Assembly (NCBI GenBank): GCA_050084985.1
Contig: JBITNC010000001.1
Coordinates: 159,650,001 to 159,714,000, forward strand
Length of the DNA: 64,000 nucleotides
Direction of reading: 5' to 3'
From: Nageia nagi
Taxonomy: Eukaryota > Pinophyta
The notes below the pieces were generated by a model that was not told the DNA's origin, searched no databases, and worked only from the letters and a program-made list of their open reading frames with translations. A program made the position numbers and the translations under genes. Within the stretch, counting starts at the first letter, position 1. Each line of letters starts with the position of its first letter. This document shows, one piece after another, positions 1 through 11,689 of the stretch.

Positions 1-179
1 CCCTTAGAGCTTGGTATTGGTAATAATATAAGGAATTAGAATATCTTAGTGGATGTAGACCACATCAGGTGAACCATGTTATATCTTGTTTCTCATGCTT
101 TCATATTTGATTACCTATTTTTACTTGTGATTTTATTGAATTGCTCAAACAAATATTTTACAAAAAAAATAGTAGATCC

Positions 180-1590
180 TAACAATGGAATGGGTTAAAA
201 CCTTGAAGCAAGATGCTCTTTTTATTAAAATTGATTTTGAAAAATCTTATGATAGAATTGAATGGTACTTTATCACCAATATACTTAGGAGTTTTTCTTT
301 GTTTAGTATTTCAATAATTCTATATATATGTTATTTAGTTAATATTCAATAGTTTTTACCTTAAATAAATATTAGTCTAAAGTTATCCAACTTTGTCAGT
401 CTATTCACTAAGGATTCCCTTATGCTCCTTCCTTAATTATTATTTATATTGAACCCTTTGGTTATCCTCTTGCCCACAAGTCACCTCAAGGTCAAATTCA
501 TGGAATATCTCTTCATAATTATAATCATCACTTCATTAATATGCACTTTGTTTATGATTCCTTCTTGATGAATAGGGAAGATGGGCAATCCTTTTCCTTT
601 GATGCTAATTATTTAGGCGTATTCTACCTTGATTTTAAATCTAATGTTCAATGGTGGAAAACCTCTTATTACAAGTAGTCTCAAAAACATCTCCCTAAGT
701 GATTATTACACACTTGATGGAGTTGGATTCAACTTGGTGAATTTTTCAAATTTTTGGGCATCTCCTTTACTTATCCAATGTCATTGACTCAAATTTGGCA
801 TTGTCTTGTTCAAAAAACTAGAGAAGTTGGCTTATTAGTCCTCTAAGAAGATTTATTTAGCTAATAAATATCGAATGTGTTTCAAAATTTTGGCTTCTAC
901 TAATGTATATTACTCATCTTAATGTTTACCCTCAAAATATTATTTCAAGAAGGTTGAGAAGCTTCTACAAGAATTTATATAGGCCAAAGATGTTGTCAAA
1001 AGATACTTCCATAGAGTACCCTAGAAGATTTATTATATTCCTAAAATATCTTATGGTGTAATGGGCTTATTTGATTGAAGTAAGGTTTTGCCTTATATGC
1101 TAATTAAATTATTCAAGTTTTAATAGGTGATGAGGTATGGAAAATCCTCATCAAACATTGCCTTTATAGCATTTTTTCTTAGGGTAAGAAAGTTTAGCAA
1201 GGTATTAGCTTACATAATGTTCTTATTTCTTGAACTTCCATCAAAATCTTAGGCTTTTTTATCTTCAAGATTAATTGGAAAGCTTGGGAAGCCATCAAGC
1301 CATGACTCTCTTGGAAGGATTTAGATTGTTGAGTAGGAGCTTCCCTTTCTACTATTAATGTTTGGTGGTCCCCTATTATCTACTACCAAGGTCAATCTCT
1401 TAGCCAAGTGCAGTGGATAAGAGCTAAGCATATTTTCAAAAAAGGAATTACTCGAATTTTAAGATTCTACTCCAATCATATCAGGGATTGGATCCCATGA
1501 AGTACACCAAAATTGGGCTTCAAGCATGGTTCTAATCTACCTTAATAGACTATTAATGATGTTTTTTTACCTTTCATCTATCAAGACATT
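180..1590 (+). pseudogene. LINE (non-LTR) reverse transcriptase remnant
   Basis: Degenerate ORF2-like sequence of a plant L1-type LINE. At 207-272 the translation contains LFIKIDFEKSYDRIEW, the conserved first RT block of plant LINEs (KxDFxKAYDRxxW). Further on, about 466-560 reads LAHKSPQGQIHGISL and then FVYDSFL, where intact elements carry the FADD catalytic box; both Asp positions are partly lost. About 740-775 reads FFKFLGISF, another block typical of the region after FADD. Many stop codons and frameshifts separate the blocks, so this is a dead copy. The 5' part of ORF2 (endonuclease) and ORF1 are not visible; they may lie outside the window or have been lost by 5' truncation. Confidence 0.75.
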
Positions 1591-1954
1591 GTAAAAAAGT
1601 TGCAAAAAGCAATAACGATTCAAAATTACATCACCTAACCACCTTAGTAACTTTAGACAAGGGTAGTTTTGAATCATCATATTATTTTATTTTAGGTTGG
1701 TTTCTAACTATTGTTTTATGATAAATTTGTAAAAAAATGCAATTGAACATAATATAGTTGTTTTGAACCTCCCTAACATGTACTAAGAGGGTGGTATTAA
1801 GCCATCATCATATGATTCACATTTTGAAAAAAAAATATATAAATCTCTCTTTAGTCATTTGTGGATTGGGGCCCCTCAAATGTTTTCAAAAAATGAAATT
1901 GATTGGTTTTAGATCACATTCAATAACCTTTCCAAGTGTTCTTCCTGTATTAAA

Positions 1955-2062
1955 CACTTTAAATGTATGGTCGATCTTCTTGGTCATACCAAGAATCTAG
2001 ATGAAGCATAAAGAATTTTGAAAATAGCATGTCAATAAAACCCAATGCAATAATAGCCAAGA
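1955..2062 (+). pseudogene. PPR gene remnant (E-motif junction)
   Basis: A short stretch reads CMVDLLGHTKNLDEA followed by a frame-disrupted continuation. This matches the conserved block near the end of PLS-class plant PPR proteins (MVDLLGRAGxLxEA), just before the E motifs. It is preceded by only weakly similar sequence and followed by nothing recognisable. I read it as a scrap of the same kind of PPR gene found at 3105-5338, possibly its more distant duplicate. Too short to assign a target or organelle. Confidence 0.55.
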
Positions 2063-3104
2063 GATGGACTTATATTTTATAAAAGCTTGCAACTCAGTTG
2101 CTTCTCTCTCTTTGTCTACTTCTTGTTTTCTAACCTTTTCACAAAAAGGATTCTATAAAAACCAAGTGCTTCAAGGCTATATGACTCACAATAAACAAAA
2201 ACCTACTAACCTTAGTAATAAGCATAGAAAAAGGACCATGGGGAAGAGATGCTTCATTTCTTTTTTTTCAGCGTATGAAGCCATGTGATATATTGTTTCA
2301 CTTTAGTAATTGGATATGAAGGTATGGGATGCAATGTATGTTCCTTACTTGTATCATACCAACCTTATTCTAAAGTCCTAAATCAGTAATTTAATAGTTT
2401 AGAATCCAAAAAACATATGCTTTTTTCTCCATGTAGACTAAATAACTAATACAATAATCATAGGATATTCCACATAAAATAATTAATACAATAATTTCAA
2501 TATAAAAATGAGAACCTTCAATTCCAAAAAAGCCACAATCAATCCCTGATGGAAACCACCCATTCCCAACCATACATCAAATGGCATTATACATTCTAGT
2601 ATCTACACTTCTATCTTTTATGACTTTCAAAAAGAATATGAAAGATTACAATTATAACTTAGATTAGAATTACTCTTATGGTTTCAAATCATATTAAATT
2701 TGAGAGTGAGCTATTCTAAGATTTTAAATGAGATTAATTTAAAATAACTTAGATTATTTTATATAAATAAAATAAATAAATAAAAATATTTTCTATCTTT
2801 TAATCCCTTCATAAATTTTAATATAGAGACATATGGAGGTATGCAAAATATACCAAAATGATATAAAAAATAGTTTCATAGTGATGTTCATTTCCAAGGA
2901 GCAACAAAAATATATAGCATCGCATCTATTACCAATTCAATGACCAAAGAAAAGGTCCCTTGAAGAAGACATACCAATTCAACACATAAAGCGATATCTA
3001 TTTATGTAATTACATTCATAAACACAACATCAACATATAAAGATGGATAAATGATAAGAGAAATTTCTATTGGCTACATATGTAATTAGTAATGGATAAG
3101 TTAC
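2063..3104. other. AT-rich intergenic stretch, nothing recognised
   Basis: No coding similarity, structural RNA or clear repeat seen. The short open frames here are not conserved-looking. Confidence 0.5.
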
Positions 3105-4930
3105 CATCCTACAACATTCTAGTTTTCAAGCATCATTGGAAGAGGGTGTTGACATCCACAAAAAATAATAAAAAGTGATTTCATTTTGATGTTTTGATGA
3201 TTGCTTTGATATACATGTATATAAGTTTGGGATCATGCACAAATATCATTAATTATGTAACAAAATGCAACAAAGAAACACCATATCATGGAATTCAATG
3301 ATTACAAGATATGCCCATATTGGACTTTTTGAGGAACCTAACAATCATTTTAAGAAAATGCAACATAGAGACACAATCTCATGGATTGCAATGATTAGAG
3401 GGTATGTACAAGACAAGTTTATTGATGAGGTAGTGAAGCCTTTTGAGAAAATATCTCAAATAGTTATGCAAAATATGGAAGCATAGAGAAGGCACATGAA
3501 TTATTTGGTAAGATGCATGATGCAGACATAGTTTCATGGACTACAATGATCGCAGGATATGAACAAAATGGATATGTTGAAAGGGATCATGAATTGTTTG
3601 ACAAAATACATCATCAAGATGCAATCTCATGGACTAGAATGTTCCCAATATATGCACTAAATGGGTTTTCTAAAAAGGCTCTAGAGACTTTTATGCATAT
3701 GCAATTGTTAGGTGTAAAGCCAAACCTTGCAACCTTTTCTAGCATTCTTAAAGCATGTGCCACCATGGGAGCTCTCAAAGAAGGTATGTAAATCCATCAA
3801 AGAGTAGTTGAAAATGGTTTTTCATCGAATATTATGGTTGTGAACACCTGATAGACATGTATGCAAAATGTGGAAGAATACATAAGGATCAAGAATTGTT
3901 TAACAAGATGCATGATGTAGACATAGTTTCATGGACTAGAATGATCTTAGTATATGCACAAAATAGATACATTGAAAAGGATGATGAATTTTTTGACAAA
4001 ATACCTCATTGGGATGCAATATTATGGATTGAAATGATCCCAAGATATGCACAAAATGGATTTTCTAAAAAGGATCTAAAGGCTTTTAAGCACATGCAAT
4101 TATCAGGTGTAAAGCCAAACTCTACAACTTTTACTAGCATTCTTCCAACATGTTCCACCATGGGATCTATTGAAGAAGATATGAACATCCATCAAAGAGT
4201 AGTTGAAAATGGATTTTCATCAAATGTTAAGGTTGTAAATGCCCTGATAGACATGTGTGCAAAATATGAAACAATACACAAGGCTCGAGAATAGTTTGAC
4301 AAGATGCATGATGTAGATACACTTTCATGGATTACAATGATTAGAGGATATGCAATTCATGGATATAAAAAGGATATAATTAAACTCTTTGATCTAATGA
4401 AGCACTTAGGAACCAACCCTACCAACATAACCATTGTATGTGTTCTACTTGCATGCAACCATGTAGGTCTAGTGGATGAGGGTCGTAAATATTTTAATAG
4501 CATGAGTGATTTTTATTGCATTATTCCTTGGGTGAATAATTATATATGTATTATTAAGCTTCTTGGACATGCAGACTATCTTGAGGAAGCTTTGAGCTTC
4601 ATTATCAATATGTCAATAAAACTTGAATCAAATGTGTGGATATGTCTACTTGGTGCTTTTACATCAAATAAGAATGTGGGAATAGGGTAATTTGTTGCAA
4701 CAATACTTTTTTTTTTGGATCTTAAAAATGCTTCATCTTATGTTCTTTCAAATATTTATGTTGAATTAGGAGTTGGGATGATGTTCAAACAGTAATGGTA
4801 TTGATGAAAGATAAAGGAATCAAGAAGACACTTTGATGTAGTTGGATTGAAGTTGAAAAAAAGGGTAAATGATTTTCTTGTGAAAGACAGATCACACCCA
4901 CAAACACATGACATCTATGAAAAATTGGAG
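3105..4930 (+). pseudogene. PLS-class pentatricopeptide repeat (PPR) pseudogene
   Basis: Four open pieces (3265-3486, 3513-3791, 3857-4294, 4304-4690) in three frames together read as one PLS-type PPR protein, an RNA-binding organellar RNA-editing/processing factor family in plants. Repeats are obvious: several copies of NTISWNSMI / DIVSWTTMIAGY / DTLSWITMIRGY helices, with long-repeat segments such as GFSKKALETFMHMQLLGVKP and LIDMYAKCG. The upstream part (3135-3260) also reads as PPR but with stops. After 4304 the order is last PPR, GLVDEGRKYF, then E-like sequence to about 4925 (LMKDKGIKK, CSWIEVEKK, HDIYEKLEKF) with frame breaks. No DYW deaminase domain follows. A TAG at 4292-4294 interrupts an otherwise open frame. 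A decayed copy, not a working gene. Confidence 0.85.
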
Positions 4931-4985
4931 AAGTTTTCAACTATATGATTGGATGAGACATCTTCTCATGGAATATGATAATTTC

Positions 4986-5338
4986 AGGTTACCAAATACA
5001 TGGCTTTCCTCAACAATCTTTGACACTTTTTCACCAAATGTAATAAAGAGATCAATTCACCATTCCCAACATCCTCAAAGCATGCACCAAATTGGGATTT
5101 TTGTAACAAAGTTCATGCATACATCAAAGACTCTTCAAAAGTGGTTTTATATTAGATGTTGTGGTTGTGAGTGCCTTGGTAAACATGTATGTAAAATGTG
5201 GAAGCATAGAGAAGATATACAAATTATTTGACAAGATGCATGATGCAAACAAAGTTTCATGGACTGCAATGATTGTTGGATATGCACAAAGTGTATATAT
5301 TGAAAGGGCCCATTAATTATTTGAAAAAATGACTCATC
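4986..5338 (+). pseudogene. Second PPR repeat fragment
   Basis: Immediately after the E-like end of the preceding PPR pseudogene, the sequence restarts with PPR repeats rather than a DYW domain: GYQIHGFPQQSLTLFHQM near 4986, ILKAC, a GFILDVVVVSALVNMY block near 5142-5190, KCGSIEKIYKLFDKMHD and VSWTAMIVGYAQ at 5253-5290. Stops and a frame change break it. Either a tandemly duplicated PPR gene whose 5' part replaced the DYW end of its neighbour, or one rearranged gene. It stops abruptly at about 5338. Confidence 0.75.
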
Positions 5339-6072
5339 CCTAGAGGCAGAGCATAAAAAGTCCAAAGAGGTGACACTAATCTCAAAGCATAAAAGACATC
5401 AAGAGGGAAGCATTACACCTAAATGGATAGTCTAATGCATTGGATGAGATATTGTGGATCCTGAAGCATATCAAGTTGTGACATCTCACCCCATGAGTCA
5501 ATCTAGATCCCACACCTTGATTTTGTTGATCTCAATACATCATGGGTGATCGTTGTACAAAGAGAACATTCAAAGGCTATATAAGGAAGTTGATAGCTCA
5601 CTAGAAGATAAGCTTATTTGGAATGTATTTTCTTCTTCATGTCATTAGTGTTAGCTCCTTCCATTGCCTCTTGTAGATAAAAACCTACAAGGGAGATGTT
5701 GAGATTTAGTGAGTTCTCAAGGCTATACGAATCGCTACTTTGAGGGTTAGTGCACTTAAAAGGACTTACTAGTTATTTATGGGTGTTGGCATTATCTTAG
5801 ATTAATTAATATTGCTAGAGAGACCCTAGTGTTTCGACCACAGTTGCAAAGGAACTCTTGGTATAAGCTTTATATGGAATAGCCCTCGTTGCTTTTTTTT
5901 ATTTTCAACATTTCGAGAGAATCTTCAACTAGGGCATCATTGCTCTATCAAAGGCATCTAATTTGTTTTCACTTGCAATAATATTTCAATTAAATTTTAT
6001 GGCTCAATTATTCATGTTATTTGGTGAGGTCATTTAATGGAATTGAAAGATTCCATATAACCAAAATCACCT
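5339..6072. other. Unassigned repeat-like sequence
   Basis: No gene recognised. A purine-rich run followed by TG (about 5690-5700) resembles the polypurine tract/LTR junction of an LTR retrotransposon, but I could not find a matching second LTR, so I do not call an element. Confidence 0.3.
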
Positions 6073-6512
6073 TGAAGTTTCTCTAACAAATCTATTAATC
6101 ATCCATCTAGCAAAACAAGAAACAATCATAAAAAAATGACACATCATGTATAATGGTTCCTCCATCTCTTGGAAGTACATCCATTTTGAACTATCATTCT
6201 ATTACTTTTTATAAGATAAATCTCCTACAAATCTTCAACAAAGCTCTTACACAAGCATTCCTACAACTCTACAAACAAGCATTACTATGCTTTATCAAGT
6301 TACATAATGAGAAAGGTATCTCTCTATTTATAATAAGAAACCCATCTTTGAACCTTTCTTTAACCCAAGGGTAAGGTTAAATGTGTTTCTAAATTTTTTC
6401 TTCTTTCTATATTTATTCTTTTAATGCTTTAAGGTATCTAAAGATACTTTAAGCATTAAGTGAATTTACATTAAAAAGAAATATTATACAATATTACATT
6501 ATAATTTTCAAC
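6073..6512 (-). repeat. LTR of a copia-B element, minus strand
   Basis: Read on the minus strand, the segment begins TGTTGAAAAT next to a polypurine tract (plus-strand CACTCCCCTTTAATGCAATA at about 6513) and ends near CTTCA. The same PPT/LTR junction occurs at 40496 (minus) and 53041 (plus). Internal landmarks such as GGTTCCTCC...AGTACATCC and GGTATCTAAAGATAC are shared with the LTR at 39998-40495. Diverged, with no partner LTR. Confidence 0.7.
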
Positions 6513-7015
6513 ACTCCCCTTTAATGCAATATTGGGTAGATAATAATAAAAAAAAAAGAGCAACAAAGTTCTTCTTCATAAAGATATAAGTGGAGATGAG
6601 AATTTTTTACATTTTTGAGAAAGTAATAGAATATAGATGGTTCTATAATAGCTAAACTACTTCAACCATTTTAGCAAATGGTTTTACAATACAATTATTA
6701 ACCAAAAAATGATTTCTTTGTACAAGAGTAGTCATCCAACATGTTGATATGATGACCCTTCATGAGCCTGCATACCCGAAGTAATTTACAATCTCAAGAA
6801 GAACCTGCAAGCTGTAAACAGTTCAAAAACAAGATCAACTAAATACATCATATATACACATATAAAATAGATGGCATTCATAAACTGATCAAATATATCA
6901 AATCATCACATATGCACAAAATTAAAGATGACATACATCATCAACTGTATCATATGTGCAAAATGTATTATCATTTTCAATCAAAAGATAAAAAATATCA
7001 TCAATCGTTATAAAA
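6513..7015 (-). mobile_element. Copia-B 3' untranslated remnant
   Basis: Collinear with 40496-40900, the 3' non-coding part of the minus-strand copia-B copy: both contain GCAATATTGGG, GTAGTCATCCAA and GAGCCT(G/A)CATACCC in the same order. Coding regions of this copy are missing. Confidence 0.65.
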
Positions 7016-7535
7016 AAAAAATTGATTTTTGATTTTTGTATTTGTTTATTTTATATCATTATTTTGTATTTGTTAAAGGTATATGAAAGTGATGTGTGAG
7101 TTTCACTTCAATAGCTTATACATTGGGTTTGTGGATGCAATGTTGTGTTATCTTGCCTAAACATTGAGTATGTTTGGTTTATTGCACTATTTTTGAGCTT
7201 AATGGTTGAGATCTAGCATCACTGGCTAAATTTTGGCATTTTGCATTAAAATATTGCACTTGAGGTTGGACGTTGTGTTTATGGCTTGATATTTTACCTT
7301 TAAGGATAGGCATCTACATTCTTAATGCTTGGATAGGGCATTTTGGGTAGAGTTTATGCATAAACGACTTGATTGCTAATATTGTTGAATTTTAAGCATT
7401 TTTGTGAGCCCCTTTTGGCACAATTCCGATCGACCCTAGTCTAGAATATTTCAACTTGCCCAATTCATTGGCTTAAAAGAGGTTGGTTGAAAATTTGAAA
7501 AATGGCTTGATTTTTGAGGCATAAACAACATAACC
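7016..7535. other. Intergenic, nothing recognised
   Basis: AT-rich sequence without convincing coding or repeat structure. Confidence 0.4.
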
Positions 7536-8000
7536 CCTTTTGATAATGAAATATTAGAAGTGCAAATTGCAAATAAAGTAATTCAAAAAATTTGGAATGA
7601 TGATAACATCAAAGATACAAGAAAACTCTCACTATAAAAATATCATTATCCAAAACTTGAACATCCTTTATATCCACATAAGATTATTAATTTCAAAAAG
7701 AAACCTATAATTAGAAAATTAAGAAATAGTTCACATGAACTACATAGTGAAATTAGTAGATAGACAATACCAAAAACATCTTGGGATAAAAGAATTTGTA
7801 AATTTTGTAACCTAAATATCATAGAGAATAAATCTCATTTTCTCTTTTTTTACCCACTCTACAAAGACATAAAAGAAACCTACAAAGGTATTTGCAATTA
7901 CAACTTAATCCACAAATTCTTAAACCAAAACAATCAAACCAAGCTTGGCAATTTTATTATACAACTTAATTATATGAGAAACAATCATTCAAATACTTGA
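7536..8000 (+). pseudogene. Non-LTR element C-terminal zinc-binding remnant
   Basis: Frame-preserving but stop-interrupted translation includes RKLRNSSHELHSEI, then CKFCNLN (7798-7818) and ENKSHFLFFYPLYKDI. The pattern CxxC...E.HFLF.CP.Y is that of the zinc-binding tail found after reverse transcriptase in some LINE-like proteins; here the expected third Cys is Tyr. It may be part of a different non-LTR family from the one at 180-1590. No RT block is visible upstream. Confidence 0.45.
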
Positions 8001-8889
8001 TATATTTTCTTTACTAATATGAACTCTAAACAAATTTTGATAGATCCTCCAAACCTATGGGTTTAAAAGGATGATAAAAAACTTATCATATCACATCATT
8101 AATATCAAATTTCTTATTAATATTAATTATCCCTTTTCTTGAACTTTTACTCCTTTATGTTGCTTATATCAATATAAATCTCAAGGAGGCAAACATCATT
8201 ATTGTTATTATACTAACTAATGATCCAATAACCTATCTTACGAAAAAACCAAGTTAATCATTATCATAATCACAAGAAATATGCCATGAAAGCTTAATGG
8301 TCCTATATAACCACATTTCAATTAAACATTCACATCTTATCAAAGGTATGAGAATTACAGAAAAAAATTCACAACATACCTCTTCAAGTAAAGTGAACTA
8401 ACAACTAGCTTGTCATTAAAAGTCAAATATATATATATGCAAGAAAAATTATTGCTTACTTCAAGGATATATCTACTCTCAAAATTTACAATACAAATAT
8501 TTATGTTGGAAAAGGTGGTTGCTAAAATTAAATATAAAAATCCAAAACCAAATATCTTTCTAAGTCCAAATTTAAAATATATATAGAATGGGTATGTCAA
8601 CCTATAATACACCTATTGGCCATGCAAGATGGCAAGGAGGGAAATGTGGCAAATGGAGATCATCATGCTCTGCCAAACATAATAGCAAGTTCATGTGAAA
8701 TTGCAAGATCTATATACGACACAAGCTTGAACGAGGGAAGATGAGCATGGGACAATAGAGAGGATAATGGCAATCAATACTAAGATAAGTGGTGATTTGC
8801 TTCAACAATGGTCCATGTGAAAAAAACCTTTTCAAAAGGCAAATGCATGTGTTTATTTGCTTGAGCTTGGTTTGGTTTAAATCCACTTG
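8001..8889. other. Intergenic, nothing recognised
   Basis: AT-rich; open frames on the minus strand (8355-8612, 8710-8901) show no family resemblance. Confidence 0.4.
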
Positions 8890-9309
8890 GGCTACTTGCA
8901 AGCCAAATAGGAAATTATGGAAGGTTTGGAGAGACGCATAATGGAGAAAGGAAAGCTTGAGAAGATTTTATGGACCATATCCAATGTCGTATGGTATACC
9001 TATGGATCATAAGGACCAAAGACCAAAGCCTTTGAAGCTCCTAGTGGGGGATGACATGAAGGAATGGCTATAGAAGGTTATATATTGGAACTTTGGGAGC
9101 TTGTTTGATGGGTTTAACCTGGAAGTGTCCAAGCAAATGGCAACAAGTGAGGAGAACACTGGATTGAAAGTCTTCAACTACAAGATTAAAATCAACACCT
9201 TATTGCTTGCAAAAATTACTAGGTTACCAAACAAAGGAGAAAAGATCAAAAGGGGAAGCATCCATTGGAATCAAATCTGAGTTTTTTTTCATTAAAGAAA
9301 GCAACCTAG
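8890..9309 (+). pseudogene. Possible retroelement gag-like remnant
   Basis: Open-ish translation with pieces such as LKLLVGDDMKEWL and ITRLPNKGEKIKRGSIHW. The phrase I(T)xLP.xGEK resembles an N-terminal gag-like segment seen in gymnosperm LTR elements. It ends where copia-1 LTR similarity begins (about 9310), and a further coding-looking stretch lies beyond copia-1 (15274-16050), so copia-1 may have landed in an older element. Weak; no catalytic motif. Confidence 0.3.
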
Positions 9310-9396
9310 TTGGTGAAGAGTCTTTCTCAAATTGTATTTAGACAATATTCTACACTAATAGAATGCTTTTTGATCTTGGAGTTATCCGACCTGTCA
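9310..9396 (+). repeat. Copia-1 5' LTR, 3' end only
   Basis: Shares AATATTCTACACTAATAGAA and GAATGCTTTTTGATCTT with 15188-15273 and ends CTGTCA just before the primer-binding site. The upstream two thirds of the LTR are absent. Confidence 0.8.
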
Positions 9397-9397
9397 T

Positions 9398-9413
9398 TGG
9401 TACCAGAGCCATG
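9398..9413 (+). other. Copia-1 primer-binding site (tRNA-iMet)
   Basis: TGGTACCAGAGCCATG lies one base after the LTR end. It matches the complement of the initiator-Met tRNA 3' end (TGGTATCAGAGC) used by most plant copia elements, with one mismatch. Confidence 0.8.
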
Positions 9414-10426
9414 AGTTGTTGCTTTCTCTAACTCCATGAAAGTGATCAAAAATGCTGCCAAAATCCATCCATAAATTTTACTTCTTTTTCTTCTCTAAAA
9501 ATGAGCATCAAAATCCAAATCTGAGCACATATTTGGATACCCATTTTCGTGTAGAGCAAGATTGGTTTTTGAACGAGGTGATTTGGAGCAGTTTTGGCAA
9601 AATTATCTGTGTGAAGTTTTTAGTCAAGTAAGTGGTCTATGACTATTATTTTTTGGCGATTTTATCTCAGTGGTTTATTTAAGCTATTTTATTTGGATCA
9701 GGAATTGTTTTTATTATTCCTCACACCATCTGTGGTCTCCTCCCCCTATGGTCTATGGTCTCCTGCATTAGCTCACATTCTAGTTTTATTATCTCGCATT
9801 AGCTCACGTTTTGATCTCCTCCCCTTGTGGTAAGTGCTCACGCCTATCATTGGTCTCCTATGGTTTCCTATGGCTTGTCATTGCGAATCACCTCATGTCG
9901 TCCGAGACTCACTCCATCTGAAACTTATCCTCCTCAACGTCGCATCATTGGTCTCCCATCAATGAATTACCTAACGTTGCTCATGTTTAGTTTCACGTTG
10001 CCCTAGACTCATTTCACACCACCCTAGACTCATTTCACATTGTCCTAGACTCGTTTCAACTCTGCTATCAGGCCCTACATTGATTTCAACTCGATCTTGT
10101 GGATAGCCCACCTACAGAACCCTATCCACCTAATCCTAAACAATTGTCAAAAAACACGCACCATTTTCAAAATGTGCACCGCTTTTTCCAACAAAATGCA
10201 TGTCTCTCCCTTTACACTTAGATCTGCCACGTGTTGCATGCAGGTGTGACCCGCTCAATCAATGATTTGACTAGTACAATCAGCATTCTTGGCACAGTCA
10301 GCATTTAATTTGATTTTGGAGCATTTTCGAATTTTGAAGACATTTCTTGCCATAACTTGGTTTAACAAGCTCCTTTTTCAGCAAGATTTTTTTTGTTGAA
10401 CTCAGAATTTAGAGTATTTTCCAATT
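9414..10426 (+). other. Copia-1 leader with short internal repeats
   Basis: Non-coding leader between primer-binding site and first ORF. Contains imperfect direct repeats, for example CCTAGACTCATTTCACA-type units about 28 bp apart at 10000-10060, and repeated CATTAGCTCAC at 9767-9810. Confidence 0.5.
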
Positions 10427-10789
10427 ATGTCATTATATGGATATTATTTTTGGAGAGTAATTAAAAAATATATTGGCAAAGATGGTTTAACATTTGACTC
10501 AAATTTTGGTGAGTTTAGCATAACTAAAGGATTTCGAACCTTGGAGTATTGTGTTACCCTTGATCTTGAGAAAATAAAATCAAATATGAAAACAGGTTAT
10601 TTAACTGATGTTGAAGACAATGAATACAAAGATATTGTTGTTGAGCTATTCGATGCTACCTCTACTTCCACCTTGCCAACTCCTCGAAGCATGCCTCCTA
10701 GAAGAAATCCTCCTCGTAAGAGGAGACGTGTTGTAATGAATCCTTTTTTGAGATCTTCTATTCTTTTTGCAATTTTTGGTGTGGTGTAA
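10427..10789 (+). CDS. Small ORF upstream of gag in copia-1 (unknown)
   Basis: A 120-codon uninterrupted ORF between the primer-binding site and gag of copia-1. The product is not recognised. The C-terminal half contains a proline- and arginine-rich basic cluster (PPRRNPPRKRRRVV, residues about 90-103) resembling a nuclear-localisation or nucleic-acid-binding tail; the N-terminal half is mixed with no membrane segment. Most copia elements go from leader directly to gag, so an upstream ORF is unusual. It could be chance: the region is only about 360 bp. Its intactness among decayed neighbours is the only hint that it may matter. Confidence 0.3.
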   Translation: MSLYGYYFWRVIKKYIGKDGLTFDSNFGEFSITKGFRTLEYCVTLDLEKIKSNMKTGYLTDVEDNEYKDIVVELFDATSTSTLPTPRSMPPRRNPPRKRRRVVMNPFLRSSILFAIFGVV

Positions 10790-10911
10790 GCAAAAAGAAT
10801 ATTCATTTAGTGTGGACATTGTTATTTTTCAGCAAAGTGTGTGGACTCTTATTGGCATTGTAAAAGTTTGAACAAGGCAATAAAATAAAGCTTGAAGTTT
10901 CTATTTCAAAA

Positions 10912-11560
10912 ATGCATTCCCTTATGAGTATTGTTGGTGTTGTTTTAACCGGAAAAGAAAATTGGTCGGAGTGGTCTAGGAAAATAAAGCATACATTAGC
11001 TCTATTGATGATGCTTGAAGTGCATTAAAGAAACTCAAAGATTTGTTTGACTTCCATTCCGAACTAAAATTGATCCAACTTCAATTGAAACTCTTTAACC
11101 TAGAGTTAAACAATGATGATCCCATGGCACTAATTTCATAAATTAGAGCAATAATGCATGACATTGATTCTACTCGTGTGAAAATTGATATTGCTCTTAC
11201 AGCTTTGATTAAGGCATTGTATCCCACCTATTCAAACTATCTTGAATCCATGCAAGCTAGTGGTAATATAAAATCTCTCACATTTGACACTCTGGCAGAT
11301 AAGATTGCAGAACGTGAAAAGGCTTTTGGCAAGAAATTTAATGATTCTACTTCAGACACATTGTGTATTGCTCAAAAGGGAAAGAATGTTATTCATGATT
11401 CTTCTCGAGGTGAAGGCAACAATTATGGTCATGGTAGGAGGAACTATAGAGGCAAGGGGGTAGATCTAATCAAGATGATCGTGATGAGAGGAACAATCTC
11501 CATTGCAAAAGATGCAATAGATGAGGCCATGAAGCTCATACTTATCGCACTGCATGGGAC
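10912..11560 (+). pseudogene. Copia-1 gag remnant
   Basis: Begins with ATG at 10912 and reads VVLTGKENWSEWSRKIKHTL, the usual start of copia gag (LTGxNYxxWxxxM). A stop follows at about codon 39 and the frame shifts. A later open piece, 11154-11729, covers the middle of gag (TALIKALYPTY, FDTLADKIAEREKAF). In another frame at about 11492-11540 a zinc-knuckle-like CKRCNR.GHEAHTY remains, interrupted by a stop and with the last Cys replaced by Tyr. Gag would form the particle and bind element RNA. Non-functional here. Confidence 0.7.
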
Positions 11561-11689
11561 AAGATCAAAGAAAGGAATGAAAAACGAAAGCAAAACAAAA
11601 GTAAGAACTCTGATTCTGCTCATTATGTTACTGCATATTGTAACAATACCATTGAAAATTAGTGTAATACTTCATTTGCATCTTGGGAG

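Noticed and set aside
1-150. LTR end of another element (AGCTTGGTATTGG and a GTGGATGTAGACC phrase)
   Set aside because: It resembles LTR/leader wording in conifer elements, but no partner LTR or primer-binding site can be confirmed at the window edge.
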